The position numbers were made by a program, and so were the translations under genes. Shown here piece by piece: positions 7,066 through 13,653 of a stretch of DNA of 13,706 nucleotides (the first letter of the stretch is position 1; each line of letters begins with the position of its first letter). Source of the DNA: an uncultured Actinomycetes bacterium (GTDB lineage: Bacteria; Actinomycetota; Acidimicrobiia; IMCC26256; PALSA-555); assembly GCA_937927875.1 (NCBI GenBank), contig CALEYV010000003.1:1-13706 (forward strand), in the 5' to 3' direction. A model generated the notes under the pieces. The model did no database searches and was not told where the DNA came from. It saw only the letters and a program-made list of their open reading frames with translations.

Positions 7066-7090
7066 CACGCCGCGGCGCCGATGCGGCGTG
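7066..7090 (+). terminator. Probable hairpin terminator after copCD
   Basis: CACGCCGC (7066-7073), a 9-nt loop, then GCGGCGTG (7083-7090): a perfect 8-bp stem starting 14 bp after the copCD stop. It lacks a U tract. It lies in the 77-bp gap before the NRAMP-like gene on the same strand, so that gene may be transcribed separately or by readthrough. Confidence 0.55.
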
Positions 7091-7129
7091 CGATGATCGG
7101 TCGTCCAGGCGCGGGCGATCAGGCAGGCC

Positions 7130-8449
7130 GTGCGGCGCTCACCGAAGCGGAACCGACGCGAGGCCACCCGGACGTCGCGGCCGGGCGCCCCATCGACTGC
7201 TCGCGTCCCGGGCTCGACGCCGGCCGCGGCCGGTCCGCGCGAGTACCTGCGGGCCATCGGCCCCGGGCTGGTCGCGGGCGCCTCCGACACCGACCCCACC
7301 ACCGTCGCTGCGATCGCCGTCATCGGCGCCACGACCGTGTTCGGTCTGGCCTGGGTGGCCCTGCTGGTCGCCCCCGCCCTGATCGTCGTCCAGATCCTCG
7401 CCTCTCGGGTCGGCGTCTTCGGTGGCACCGACCTGCAGAGCGCGGCCCGGGAGCGGTTCGGTCGCGGCAGCCGGGAGCTGCTCCTGCTGTCGATCGTCGT
7501 GGTCACCGTGCTCACGCTGGCGGCCGACCTCGAGGCGGGCGCGGCGTCGATCGAGCTGCTCACGGGCGTGTCGGCGGGGTGGCTGGTGGCGCCGCTGGCG
7601 GCCGTGATCGTCCTCTTGCTCGTCCTGGGGACGTACCGGGTGATCCGGCGAGTCCTGAAGTACGGCGCGCTGGCGCTGCTCGCCTACGTCGTGTCGGCGT
7701 TCTTCACCCGCGTGCCGTGGGGCCAGGTGCTGCACCACAGCTTCGTGCCCACCTTCTCGTTCACCCATGACTATGTAGCGGGCGCACTGGCCCTCCTCGG
7801 CACCACGATCACCAGCTACGTCTACGTGTGGCAGACGGTCGAGCTCGCCGAGGAGCGGCCGGATCCGCGGCGGCTGCGCCTGGTCGAGACCGACGCGACG
7901 ATCGGCATCGTGTTCGCCGTCGTCATCATCTGGTTCATCCTGGTGGCCACGGGGGCGACGCTCGGGGTGCACCACCACCAGGTGCGGACGGCGCAGGACG
8001 CGGCCCGGGCGTTGGCTCCCCTCGCCGGCCGCGACGCCAGCACGCTGTTCGGGCTCGGTCTCTTGGCGTCGGCGCTGGTCGCGGTCCCCGTGCTGATGAG
8101 CACCGCCGCCTACGTCGTCGGCGCGGAGTACGGGTGGCGGCGCGGCCTGTCGGAGCCGGTGCGGCGCGCCCCTCGCTTCTACGCCTCGCTCGTGATCGCC
8201 ACCGCGGCCGCGCTCGTCGTCACCGTCTCGAGCGTCTCGGCGATCCGACTGCTCTTCTACGCCAGCATCGCGGGCGGACTCGGCGCTCCGGTCGGGCTGG
8301 CCGCCCTGGTGCTGCTGGCCGGTGACCGGGACGTGATGCACGGCCGCCCCGTCGGAACCCCGCTGCGGATCGCGGGCTGGGTCGTGGCGACCATGATCAG
8401 CCTCCTGGGCCTGCTCTACCTCGCCGACCAGGTCGTCGGAGGGTTCTGA
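7130..8449 (+). CDS. NRAMP-like divalent metal transporter, atypical substrate motifs
   Basis: A 439-residue polytopic membrane protein with about eleven hydrophobic helices from residue 42 on and a basic, Arg-rich cytoplasmic N-terminus (1-35). The first helix reads IGPGLVAGASDTDPTTVAA (43-61), the place where classical NRAMP proteins carry DPGN. Here it is DPTT (55-58) in a longer DTDPTT. The sixth helix reads LLGTTITSYVYVWQ (222-235), where classical members carry an Ala/Met-Pro-His metal site; the Met and His are absent. NRAMP proteins move Mn2+ or Fe2+ with protons. The lost Met suggests less preference for soft transition metals, and related branches carry Mg2+, so the ion is uncertain. 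The start is GTG 7130, with a weak AGG ribosome binding site; the nearby ATGs at 7081 and 7093 are in another frame. It follows copCD on the same strand. Confidence 0.85.
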   Translation: MRRSPKRNRREATRTSRPGAPSTARVPGSTPAAAGPREYLRAIGPGLVAGASDTDPTTVAAIAVIGATTVFGLAWVALLVAPALIVVQILASRVGVFGGTDLQSAARERFGRGSRELLLLSIVVVTVLTLAADLEAGAASIELLTGVSAGWLVAPLAAVIVLLLVLGTYRVIRRVLKYGALALLAYVVSAFFTRVPWGQVLHHSFVPTFSFTHDYVAGALALLGTTITSYVYVWQTVELAEERPDPRRLRLVETDATIGIVFAVVIIWFILVATGATLGVHHHQVRTAQDAARALAPLAGRDASTLFGLGLLASALVAVPVLMSTAAYVVGAEYGWRRGLSEPVRRAPRFYASLVIATAAALVVTVSSVSAIRLLFYASIAGGLGAPVGLAALVLLAGDRDVMHGRPVGTPLRIAGWVVATMISLLGLLYLADQVVGGF

Positions 8450-8473
8450 CCGGCGCGGCCCGGTCGCCGGTCA
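8447..8473. terminator. Bidirectional hairpin containing both convergent stop codons
   Basis: TGACCGGCG (8447-8455), a 9-nt loop, and CGCCGGTCA (8465-8473) make a perfect 9-bp inverted repeat. The first three bases are the TGA stop of the NRAMP-like gene. The last three are the TGA stop, on the other strand, of the deacetylase gene. The hairpin forms identically in both transcripts and is the likely shared terminator; no U tract follows on either side. Confidence 0.65.
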
Positions 8474-9406
8474 CCCGGTGCCGGTCGCGCCGAGCAGGTC
8501 GGAGAGCCGCACCAGCTGGAAGCCACGCTGGCGGAGCCCGTTGACGATCGGGGGCAGCGCGAGGGCGGTGAGCGGCGCGGTGTTGCCCCCGGTGATGTGC
8601 ATCACCACGATCGCCCCGTTGCGGGTGTTGCCCAGCACGTTGCGGACGATGGCGTTGACGTTGGTGCCGAAGGCGTCTCCGCTCGGGAGGTCGTACTGGA
8701 TCACCGTGACGCCGGTCGGGCCGACCGCGCGCAGCGCCGCCTCGTCGTAGCAGCCGCCCGGGAACCGGAAGTACGGCGTGGGCCGGGTCGAGTACTGGCG
8801 CAGCAGCGCCTCGGACCGGTTGACGTCGTCGGCCATGTCGGCCACCCGGATCGTGCCGAGCCCGTAGCAGGGCTGATGGAAGGCGCGGTGCGAGTACGAG
8901 TGGCTGCCGACCTCGAGGAGCGGGTCGGCGGCGATCCGCCGGGTCACGTCCGGGTACTGCTCGATCCACTTGCCGGCGAGGAAGATCGTGGCCGGGACCT
9001 GCATCTGGTCGAGCTCGTCGAGGACGGCGACGTTCGCGAACGAGGCGACCTTGCCGCTGTGGAGCTCCTGGATCATGGCGTCGGTCAGGTTCGAGTCGAA
9101 CGTCAGCGCCACCGCGCGTCGGTCGCGCGGCCCGTTGGCGACCACGGGCGCGATCGCCCGGGGCGGCAGCGTCGTCGTCATGGTCGTGGGCGGCGGGACG
9201 GTGGTGGTGGTGGTCGGGACGGCGGTGCCGTCGACGCGGGACGTCGCCCGGCCCGAATCAGAGCCGCCGGCGACGAAGCCCGCCCACGCGGCGGCGGCCA
9301 GCCCCGCCCCGACCACGGCGCAGCCACCGACCAGCAGCGCGCGGTAACCGCGCGCTCGCCGTCGACGACGCGTCCCACTCCGCCCGGACGTGGACTGCTG
9401 GTTCAC
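8471..9406 (-). CDS. Membrane-anchored NodB-type polysaccharide deacetylase
   Basis: A 311-residue protein from GTG 9406. Upstream codons are open but look non-coding (Arg/Pro/Ser shadow of the hydrolase region); the GTG has only a weak GGGGGTT ribosome binding site, so the start is tentative. An Arg-rich N-terminus (12-19) and one hydrophobic segment (22-45) form an uncleaved anchor or signal. A Thr/Pro linker (62-83) spans the wall. The NodB domain is 96-~305: TFDSNLT (102-108), HSYSH (169-173, both metal His present), RFPGG (214-218), a D-containing strand YDLPSGDA, and catalytic His270 (VVMHITGG). Family members remove N- or O-acetyl groups from peptidoglycan or other glycans. The usual TFDDG is changed: the second Asp is Ser105, with Asn106 next. 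A peptidoglycan or capsule substrate is inference. Confidence 0.88.
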   Translation of the reverse strand: MNQQSTSGRSGTRRRRRARGYRALLVGGCAVVGAGLAAAAWAGFVAGGSDSGRATSRVDGTAVPTTTTTVPPPTTMTTTLPPRAIAPVVANGPRDRRAVALTFDSNLTDAMIQELHSGKVASFANVAVLDELDQMQVPATIFLAGKWIEQYPDVTRRIAADPLLEVGSHSYSHRAFHQPCYGLGTIRVADMADDVNRSEALLRQYSTRPTPYFRFPGGCYDEAALRAVGPTGVTVIQYDLPSGDAFGTNVNAIVRNVLGNTRNGAIVVMHITGGNTAPLTALALPPIVNGLRQRGFQLVRLSDLLGATGTG

Positions 9407-9537
9407 AACCCCCGCGGCTGCCCGCGTGACTCCGCTGCTGCCCGACGGCCGACATTCAAGCACCACCGTCGAGAGCCAGCGGCGCGGCGCCCGTCGGCGG
9501 CGCGCCTCCGGTGCCGAGGTGAGCCGGGGCCCCCGCC

Positions 9538-9549
9538 TACCGTGCGCCG
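9538..9549 (+). promoter_or_regulatory. -10 element placing a leaderless hydrolase transcript
   Basis: TACCGT (9538-9543) fits the actinobacterial TANNNT -10. Six bases later is the GTG start of the hydrolase gene, the normal distance to a transcription start. No ribosome binding site is present, so a leaderless message is likely. No clear -35 was seen. Confidence 0.45.
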
Positions 9550-10563
9550 GTGGCACGGACCCGCAGCGTCGCCGCGACCGAGGAGCCGCTTCCGCTGTCG
9601 TTTGGGCGCGCCCAGGTGATGGGGCGCCCGGCGTCGTACGTCGAGGCCGGCGCCGGCCCCGCCGTCGTCTTCCTCCACGGGTGGGGGGTCGGCCACCGCG
9701 CGTACCGGGACTCGCTCCGGCAGCTGGCGGGGAACGGGCTCCGCGTCCTGGCGCCGTCGCTCCCCGGGTTCAGCGGGACGGCCGCGCTGCCACGGCGTGA
9801 GAGCACGCTGCGCGGCTACGCGGCCTGGGTCGTGGCGTTCCTCGAGACGCTCGAGGTCAAGGGTGCGGTCCTGCTCGTCGGCCACTCGTTCGGGGGCGGC
9901 GTCGCGACCATGACGGCGGTCGAGGCTCGCGACCGGGTGCGCGGGCTCGTGCTGGTGAACTCGGTTGGGGGCGCGGCGGTGACCGCCGGCGGGGACCTGG
10001 TCCGGCCGACGGCCCGTCGGTTGTGGGACTGGGGGGTGCACTTCGCGCAGGACGTGCGGGTCCCCTCCCAGGTCTTCCGGGTGCTCCCGGTCGTCGCCTC
10101 CGATGTGGTGCCGAACCTCGTGCAGGCGCCGCGGGCGTTCCTGCGGTCGGCCGGGCTCGCCTGGCGGGCGGACCTCACGCCGGAGCTGACGACCCTGGGT
10201 CGCCGCGGCCTCCCGGTCGTCATCGTCTGGGGCCGGCGTGACCGACTGATCGGCGATGAGTCGTTCCGTGCCCTCTGCGACGCGCTCGGCGACCCGTCAC
10301 CGATCACCGTGCCCGGCGGCCACAACTGGCTGCTCGCGGACCCGGCCCACTTCGGCGAGGTCATGACGAACGTGGTCGCGGTGGCGAACCGGGCCCGGTG
10401 GCTCCGGCCGATCGGCGCCGCTCGCCGCTGGTGGCGGCGTCGCCGGTCACGGCTCGCCGGTCAGCTCCAGCGTGCCGTCGGTCGGCCGCTCCCGGTGGTC
10501 ACCGACCGTCGAAGAACCGGTCGTGGACGTCCGGATCGGTCGGCAGGTCCCAGAGGTCGGTGA
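9550..10563 (+). CDS. Alpha/beta hydrolase
   Basis: A 337-residue cytoplasmic enzyme of the alpha/beta hydrolase fold. The oxyanion loop is HGWG (43-46). The nucleophile elbow is GHSFGG (111-116) with Ser113. The acid is Asp231 (VWGRRDRLI) and the catalytic base is His258 (PGGHNWLL). Between them is a cap region (~150-210). The order and spacing are as in esterases, lipases and C-C bond hydrolases. The last ~55 residues (283-337) are an Arg-rich tail (RRWWRRRRSR...) with little fold, and the gene's final 65 bp overlap the convergent SnoaL-like gene. The tail may be a C-terminal extension by readthrough into non-coding DNA. The start is GTG 9550, leaderless by the -10 seen; ATG 9619 is an alternative that keeps the fold. 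It is divergent from the deacetylase; the substrate is unknown. Confidence 0.88.
   Translation: MARTRSVAATEEPLPLSFGRAQVMGRPASYVEAGAGPAVVFLHGWGVGHRAYRDSLRQLAGNGLRVLAPSLPGFSGTAALPRRESTLRGYAAWVVAFLETLEVKGAVLLVGHSFGGGVATMTAVEARDRVRGLVLVNSVGGAAVTAGGDLVRPTARRLWDWGVHFAQDVRVPSQVFRVLPVVASDVVPNLVQAPRAFLRSAGLAWRADLTPELTTLGRRGLPVVIVWGRRDRLIGDESFRALCDALGDPSPITVPGGHNWLLADPAHFGEVMTNVVAVANRARWLRPIGAARRWWRRRRSRLAGQLQRAVGRPLPVVTDRRRTGRGRPDRSAGPRGR
10499..10523. terminator. Hairpin in the hydrolase/SnoaL overlap
   Basis: CGACCG (10503-10508), a 9-nt loop, CGGTCG (10518-10523) is a perfect 6-bp stem just inside the SnoaL stop. A competing 7-bp repeat, CGGTCGG (10479-10485) with CCGACCG (10502-10508), shares its left arm. 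Either could end one of the convergent messages. It is coding sequence on both strands, so the call is weak. Confidence 0.3.
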
Positions 10564-10903
10564 TCTTGCCGTCGGCATCGATCCGCAGGACATGGACCTC
10601 GTCGATGTCGAGCGTGGCGCCATCCTGGCGGGTCGCGGTCTCCCGCAGCACGAGCGCCGCGTGCTCGTCGTCGGCGTAGATCCCTCGGATGTCGAGGGCC
10701 TGGGTGCCACCGGTCAGCTCGAAGTTGGCGATGAGCGCCTTCTCGATGGCGGGCCTTCCGCGATGGTCGCCGCTGTTCGGACCCTCACCCCCGAAATGGA
10801 AGACGGCGTCGTCGGCGAGGTCCTTCAGCGCCGCGTCCAAGTCGCCCACCGCGAACGCGGCGTACGCATCCCGTACTCGACCGACGTTGGGGTGCTCGGC
10901 CAT
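10499..10903 (-). CDS. SnoaL/NTF2-like protein
   Basis: A 134-residue protein of the cone-shaped NTF2 fold. The usual pattern is present: an N-terminal helix pair (VGRVRDAYAAFAVGDLDAAL, 8-27), LADDAVFHFGG (29-39), GDHRGRPAIEKAL (45-57) and a C-terminal sheet ending DEVHVLRIDADGKITDLWDLPTD (101-123). SnoaL-like proteins include polyketide cyclases, isomerases, epoxide hydrolases and non-enzymatic binders, so the activity cannot be named. The start is ATG 10903: GGGAGGA lies six bases before it, while an upstream in-frame start at 10939 lacks such a site. A good promoter lies upstream, so it is probably its own transcription unit even though two methyltransferase genes precede it on the same strand. 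Its 3' end overlaps the convergent hydrolase gene by 65 bp. Confidence 0.87.
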   Translation of the reverse strand: MAEHPNVGRVRDAYAAFAVGDLDAALKDLADDAVFHFGGEGPNSGDHRGRPAIEKALIANFELTGGTQALDIRGIYADDEHAALVLRETATRQDGATLDIDEVHVLRIDADGKITDLWDLPTDPDVHDRFFDGR

Positions 10904-10951
10904 CGCGATCCTCCCGGTCCGGCTGCGGGGTTCGGGCACCGCAGTGGCCGG

Positions 10952-10980
10952 AGCGTATGGCGACCCGTCCCGGCTGTCGA
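10952..10980 (-). promoter_or_regulatory. Promoter of the SnoaL-like gene
   Basis: On the minus strand TCGACA (10980-10975, five of six bases of TTGACA) is followed by a 17-bp spacer and TACGCT (10957-10952, TANNNT type). Transcription would start near 10945, leaving a leader of about 40 nt that carries the GGGAGGA ribosome binding site before ATG 10903. This is the best sigma-70-like promoter in the window. Confidence 0.6.
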
Positions 10981-10996
10981 CGACAAGCGACGCATG

Positions 10997-11758
10997 TCAC
11001 GGTCTGGAGGGCTTCTCGGCCTCGATCAGGAAGCGCTCGGCGGAGGCGACGAAGGGCCCCTTGCGTTGGATGCGATCGTGGAGGCTGGTCAGCTCGTCGC
11101 GGTACCGCTCGACCGTGAAGCCGGGGACGATCCAGGGAACCTTGCGGAGGAAGTAGACGACGGCACCGACGTCGTCGAACGTCATCCGCAGCGTCGCCTC
11201 CCGCAGGTCGCACACCGCGAGCCCGGCGGCCGTCGCCGCGGCGAGCGCTCGCGCCGGGCTTCGCGCGTCGTTGACCGGGTAGGGGCCCATCATCGCCACC
11301 GTGAGCTCCCGAACCGATCCCGCACCGACTTGCTGGGAGAGGTAGTGCCCGCCCGGACGGAGCACACGGGCGATCTCGGCCCACACCGTGACGGTCGGGT
11401 GACGGCTCACCACCAGGTCGAAGCAAGCGGACCGGAACGGCAGGCCGGCGTCGTCGGCGCTCTGGACGACGGCGGCACCGAGCGGCTCGAGACGGCGCCG
11501 CGCCAGCCGGAGGTTCGGCGCCCACGACTCGGTCGCCGCGAGCAGCGCCGGCCGACGAGGGATCTCGGCGAGTACCTCGCCGCCGCCGGTCTGCACGTCG
11601 AGGGCGGCGGCCGCGGTGGCCATCCGGCCCGCCATCAGCCGCGAATAGCCCCACGGCGGCCGCTCCTCGGTCGCTCGACCCTCGAACCACGAGAAGTCCC
11701 ACCCCTCGATCGGAACCGATTCCCCCTCGGCGAGGAGCTGCGCGAGCTCGCCGCTCAC
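10997..11758 (-). CDS. Class I SAM-dependent methyltransferase
   Basis: A 253-residue protein. The SAM-binding motif I is LDVQTGGGE (53-61), with Gln in place of the first Gly of the usual LDVGTGGG. The acidic and post-I strands follow (AVVQSADDAGLPFRSACFDLVVSRH, 96-120), then WAEIARVLRPGGHYLSQQVG (126-145), the common motif IV-VI region. These show a Rossmann methyltransferase; the acceptor is unknown, and the layout recalls small-molecule and RlmA-like rRNA methyltransferases. The N-terminus (WDFSWFEGRATEERPPWGYS, 20-39) is the conserved substrate-side lead-in. The start is GTG 11758, which overlaps the stop of the upstream methyltransferase gene as GTGA (11755-11758), with GAGG six bases before it. 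Translational coupling of the two is likely. The open frame further upstream is the shadow of the second gene. Confidence 0.87.
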   Translation of the reverse strand: MSGELAQLLAEGESVPIEGWDFSWFEGRATEERPPWGYSRLMAGRMATAAAALDVQTGGGEVLAEIPRRPALLAATESWAPNLRLARRRLEPLGAAVVQSADDAGLPFRSACFDLVVSRHPTVTVWAEIARVLRPGGHYLSQQVGAGSVRELTVAMMGPYPVNDARSPARALAAATAAGLAVCDLREATLRMTFDDVGAVVYFLRKVPWIVPGFTVERYRDELTSLHDRIQRKGPFVASAERFLIEAEKPSRP

Positions 11759-12489
11759 GCTCGCCTCGCGACGGTGATGATCTCGGGGCTGGTGTCGTGC
11801 AGCGGTGCGCGGTCCCAATCGCCGAACTGCTCGTCGATGACCAGCCCCGCCTCCGAGACGAACGACGCCAGGGCATCCAGGTCGAGGAACCGCAGCGTGC
11901 TCGTGCTGCGTCGGGCGCGATCCCAGCTCGGGCTCGTGAAGGTCTGGGTGAAGCGAACTCGGTCGCCGTCGACCGGCGGCTCGAACTCGCGGCGAACCCG
12001 CACCACGACACCGTCGGCACCGACGAACTCGGCCTGGTGCTCGGGCGTCCACGACTCCCACGCTCGAACCTTCGGGTTCCGAGTCTCGAAGACGAACCGG
12101 CCATCGTCCATCAGGGCTGCTCGCACCGCGGCGAGGGATGCCCGGAGCTCGTCATCGTCGAGGAGCACCTGGAACGCGTGGCCGGTCATCACGACGAGAT
12201 CGAACGCCTGGTCCCAGGACGCCGAGGCGAGATCACCGAGGACCCACTCGATGTCGGTACGGCACCGAGCCTGCTCGAGCATGGCGGCCGCCGGGTCGAG
12301 CCCGCACAGAAACCCGCGGTGGCCCGCCTGGCGGGCGAGGCGCAGCAGCTCACCGGTGCCGCAGCCCACGTCGAGCACCGCCGCCGCGGCCATCACGAGC
12401 GGGAGGTAGAAGGCGAAGTCGGGTCTTCCCTGACAGAACAGGTCGTAGCGCTCGGCGAGAACGGGATCGGAGAACAGGCGATCAACCAC
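11755..12489 (-). CDS. Class I SAM-dependent methyltransferase
   Basis: A 244-residue protein from GTG 12489. Motif I is LDVGCGTGE (39-47), motif II is in GLDPAAAMLEQAR, and WVLGDLA and FDLVVMTGHAFQVLLDDDELRA follow, with DDGRFVFETRNP as the motif VI region. The C-terminal third is a beta-rich lid (FVGADGVVVRVRREFEPP onward) typical of small-molecule methyltransferases of this type. The start is decided by GGGAGGAG eight bases before GTG 12489, giving VDRLFSDPVLAERYDLF, the usual family beginning. An ATG at 12537 would add 16 Gly/Ser/Arg-rich residues but has no ribosome binding site. It is the first gene of a GTGA-overlapping pair with the other methyltransferase and is divergent from a VOC-family gene. 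No substrate can be assigned. Confidence 0.87.
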   Translation of the reverse strand: MVDRLFSDPVLAERYDLFCQGRPDFAFYLPLVMAAAAVLDVGCGTGELLRLARQAGHRGFLCGLDPAAAMLEQARCRTDIEWVLGDLASASWDQAFDLVVMTGHAFQVLLDDDELRASLAAVRAALMDDGRFVFETRNPKVRAWESWTPEHQAEFVGADGVVVRVRREFEPPVDGDRVRFTQTFTSPSWDRARRSTSTLRFLDLDALASFVSEAGLVIDEQFGDWDRAPLHDTSPEIITVARRA

Positions 12490-12619
12490 CGCGGATGCTC
12501 CTCCCGCGCCGAGGCTTCGGCCGTCGCGGCTGCTCATCGTGATCGACCCGGCACCGTGACCGGGCCCGATTTCCGGCCGACCCGGTGACGTCGCCGCTGG
12601 CGGCACGGCGTCCGGCTGC

Positions 12620-12630
12620 GATACTCGGCG
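12620..12630 (+). promoter_or_regulatory. -10-like element at the start of the VOC gene
   Basis: GATACT (12620-12625) matches five of six bases of TATACT and ends five bases before the GTG start of the VOC-family gene. No ribosome binding site is visible, so the message may be leaderless. No good -35 was found. Confidence 0.4.
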
Positions 12631-13005
12631 GTGCCATCAGCGGGTGACGCACCGGCCGGATACCACTCGGTGACGCCTCGCCTGGTCGTTCGCGACATCG
12701 CCGGTCAGGTCGAGTTCCTCCGGTCCGTGTTCAACGCGGCCGGTGACGTGGAGCCAGGTCGGCCGGCCGAGATCCGGATCGGCGACTCCCTCGTCCTGAT
12801 CTCGTCGGCCGGCGACCGGGAGCTGTTTCCAGGCTTCCTCTACGTGTATGTCTCGGATGCCGACGCCGTCTACGCGCGGGCGCTGGCGGCCGGCGCGGAG
12901 AGCGTCGAAGCGCCGCTCGACACTCCGTATGGCGACCGCCGGGCCATGGTGCGCGACCCGTTCGGCAACACGTTCCAGATTGCCCACCGCCGGAGCGGCG
13001 ACTGA
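12631..13005 (+). CDS. VOC-superfamily (glyoxalase/PhnB-like) protein
   Basis: A 124-residue single-domain protein with the paired beta-alpha-beta-beta-beta modules of the vicinal oxygen chelate fold. The first module is YHSVTPRLVVRDIAGQVEFLRSVFNA (11-36), ending in IRIGDSLVLISSA (48-60). The second is FLYVYVSDADAVYARALAAGAE (69-90), ending RAMVRDPFGNTFQIAHR (104-120). The style is that of PhnB-like and bleomycin-resistance-related proteins. His12 could be a metal ligand, but the Glu usual near the C-terminal end of glyoxalases is Gln116, so catalysis by a classical metal site is doubtful. Relatives include dioxygenases, lyases, drug-binding proteins and proteins of unknown role. The start GTG 12631 appears leaderless. 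It is divergent from the methyltransferase pair and convergent with the DUF1801 gene. Confidence 0.88.
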   Translation: MPSAGDAPAGYHSVTPRLVVRDIAGQVEFLRSVFNAAGDVEPGRPAEIRIGDSLVLISSAGDRELFPGFLYVYVSDADAVYARALAAGAESVEAPLDTPYGDRRAMVRDPFGNTFQIAHRRSGD

Positions 13006-13018
13006 GCCGGGGGGGCCT

Positions 13019-13045
13019 CGACCGATGAGCTCGTCGCGTCGGTCG
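13019..13045. terminator. Convergent-junction hairpin between VOC and DUF1801 genes
   Basis: CGACCGA (13019-13025), a 13-nt loop, TCGGTCG (13039-13045): a perfect 7-bp inverted repeat inside the 54-bp gap between two converging stops. The loop contains a GAGCTC palindrome. No U tract is present, so termination is inferred from position only. Confidence 0.45.
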
Positions 13046-13059
13046 TTCGCTGGGCCGGC

Positions 13060-13536
13060 CTACCGCTTCTCGTTCCGGGCCACGGCGGCCTTGATGAGGG
13101 TCTTGAACGCGCGCGCGTTGACCCTCTCGCCTTCGTGGATGTCGATCGCGCGTCGGGTGTTGCCTTCCAAGCTGGAGTTGAAGAGGCGCGACGGGTCGGG
13201 GAGGCTCGCCCCCTTCGCGAACGTGAGCTTCACGACCTTCGCGTACGACTCCCCAGTGCAGACGATGCCGTTGTGCGACCAGACCGGGACGCCCCTCCAC
13301 TTCCACTCCTCGATCATCTCGGGCTCGGCGTCCAGGATCAGGGCCCGCATGTGAGCCAGCGTCTCCCCGCGCCATCCCCCCAGGTCGCGGATTCGCTGGT
13401 CGATGAGCCGGGAGGCGGACTTGGCGGCCGGTTTCGCGCTGACGGCACGCGAGCGCGGGGCCGCGTTCGCCGCGCCCCGTGTGGCAGCGGGCTTCTTGGC
13501 GGTCTTCGCCGACTTCTTGGTCGTCTTGCCGGCCAT
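13060..13536 (-). CDS. DUF1801 protein with histone-like Lys/Ala tail
   Basis: A 158-residue protein. Residues ~43-157 match the DUF1801 (YdhG-like) type: SRLIDQRIRDLGGWRGETLAHMR (42-64), EMIEEWKWRGVPVWSHNGIVCTGESYAKVVKLTF (73-106), ASLPDPSRLFNSSLEGNTRRAIDI (110-133) and a closing helix. The function of the family is not established. The first 42 residues are a low-complexity tail of Lys, Ala, Thr and Arg with KKSAKTAKKPA-like repeats, the composition of histone H1-like or HU-type tails, which suggests nucleic acid contact. I start at ATG 13536, eight bases after AGGGAG; a GTG at 13545 touches that site and is too close to use it. It lies between a VOC-family gene (convergent) and a tRNA gene. 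Confidence 0.85.
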   Translation of the reverse strand: MAGKTTKKSAKTAKKPAATRGAANAAPRSRAVSAKPAAKSASRLIDQRIRDLGGWRGETLAHMRALILDAEPEMIEEWKWRGVPVWSHNGIVCTGESYAKVVKLTFAKGASLPDPSRLFNSSLEGNTRRAIDIHEGERVNARAFKTLIKAAVARNEKR

Positions 13537-13653
13537 TGCGTTCACTCCCTTGTGTCTGCTCCGGGGATCCTCTGACGCTGACGGAGCCCACGGGTCGGAT
13601 GTGACCGGCCGGGGCGCGACGCAGCGCGGTGGGAGAGCGGTTGTCAGGCGGAG

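Noticed and set aside
5591..7096. A 501-codon open frame overlapping copCD in another frame
   Set aside because: It is very rich in Arg, Gly and Pro, while the copCD frame has signal peptide, copper ligands and membrane helices.
7053..7129. A metal-sensing riboswitch before the NRAMP-like gene
   Set aside because: The gap is 77 bp and is mostly the hairpin after copCD. I could not find the paired conserved loops of manganese or magnesium riboswitches.
7139..8341. A 400-codon minus-strand open frame opposite the NRAMP-like gene
   Set aside because: It is a His/Asp/Arg/Gln-rich shadow of membrane-helix codons; no domain visible.
9166..9232. A tandem repeat of GGT-like triplets
   Set aside because: It encodes the Thr/Pro linker of the deacetylase; the repetition is explained by Thr codons read on the minus strand.
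10472..12409. A 645-codon plus-strand open frame across the SnoaL and methyltransferase genes
   Set aside because: Same reason: it is opposite three recognisable minus-strand genes and has a biased, motif-free sequence.
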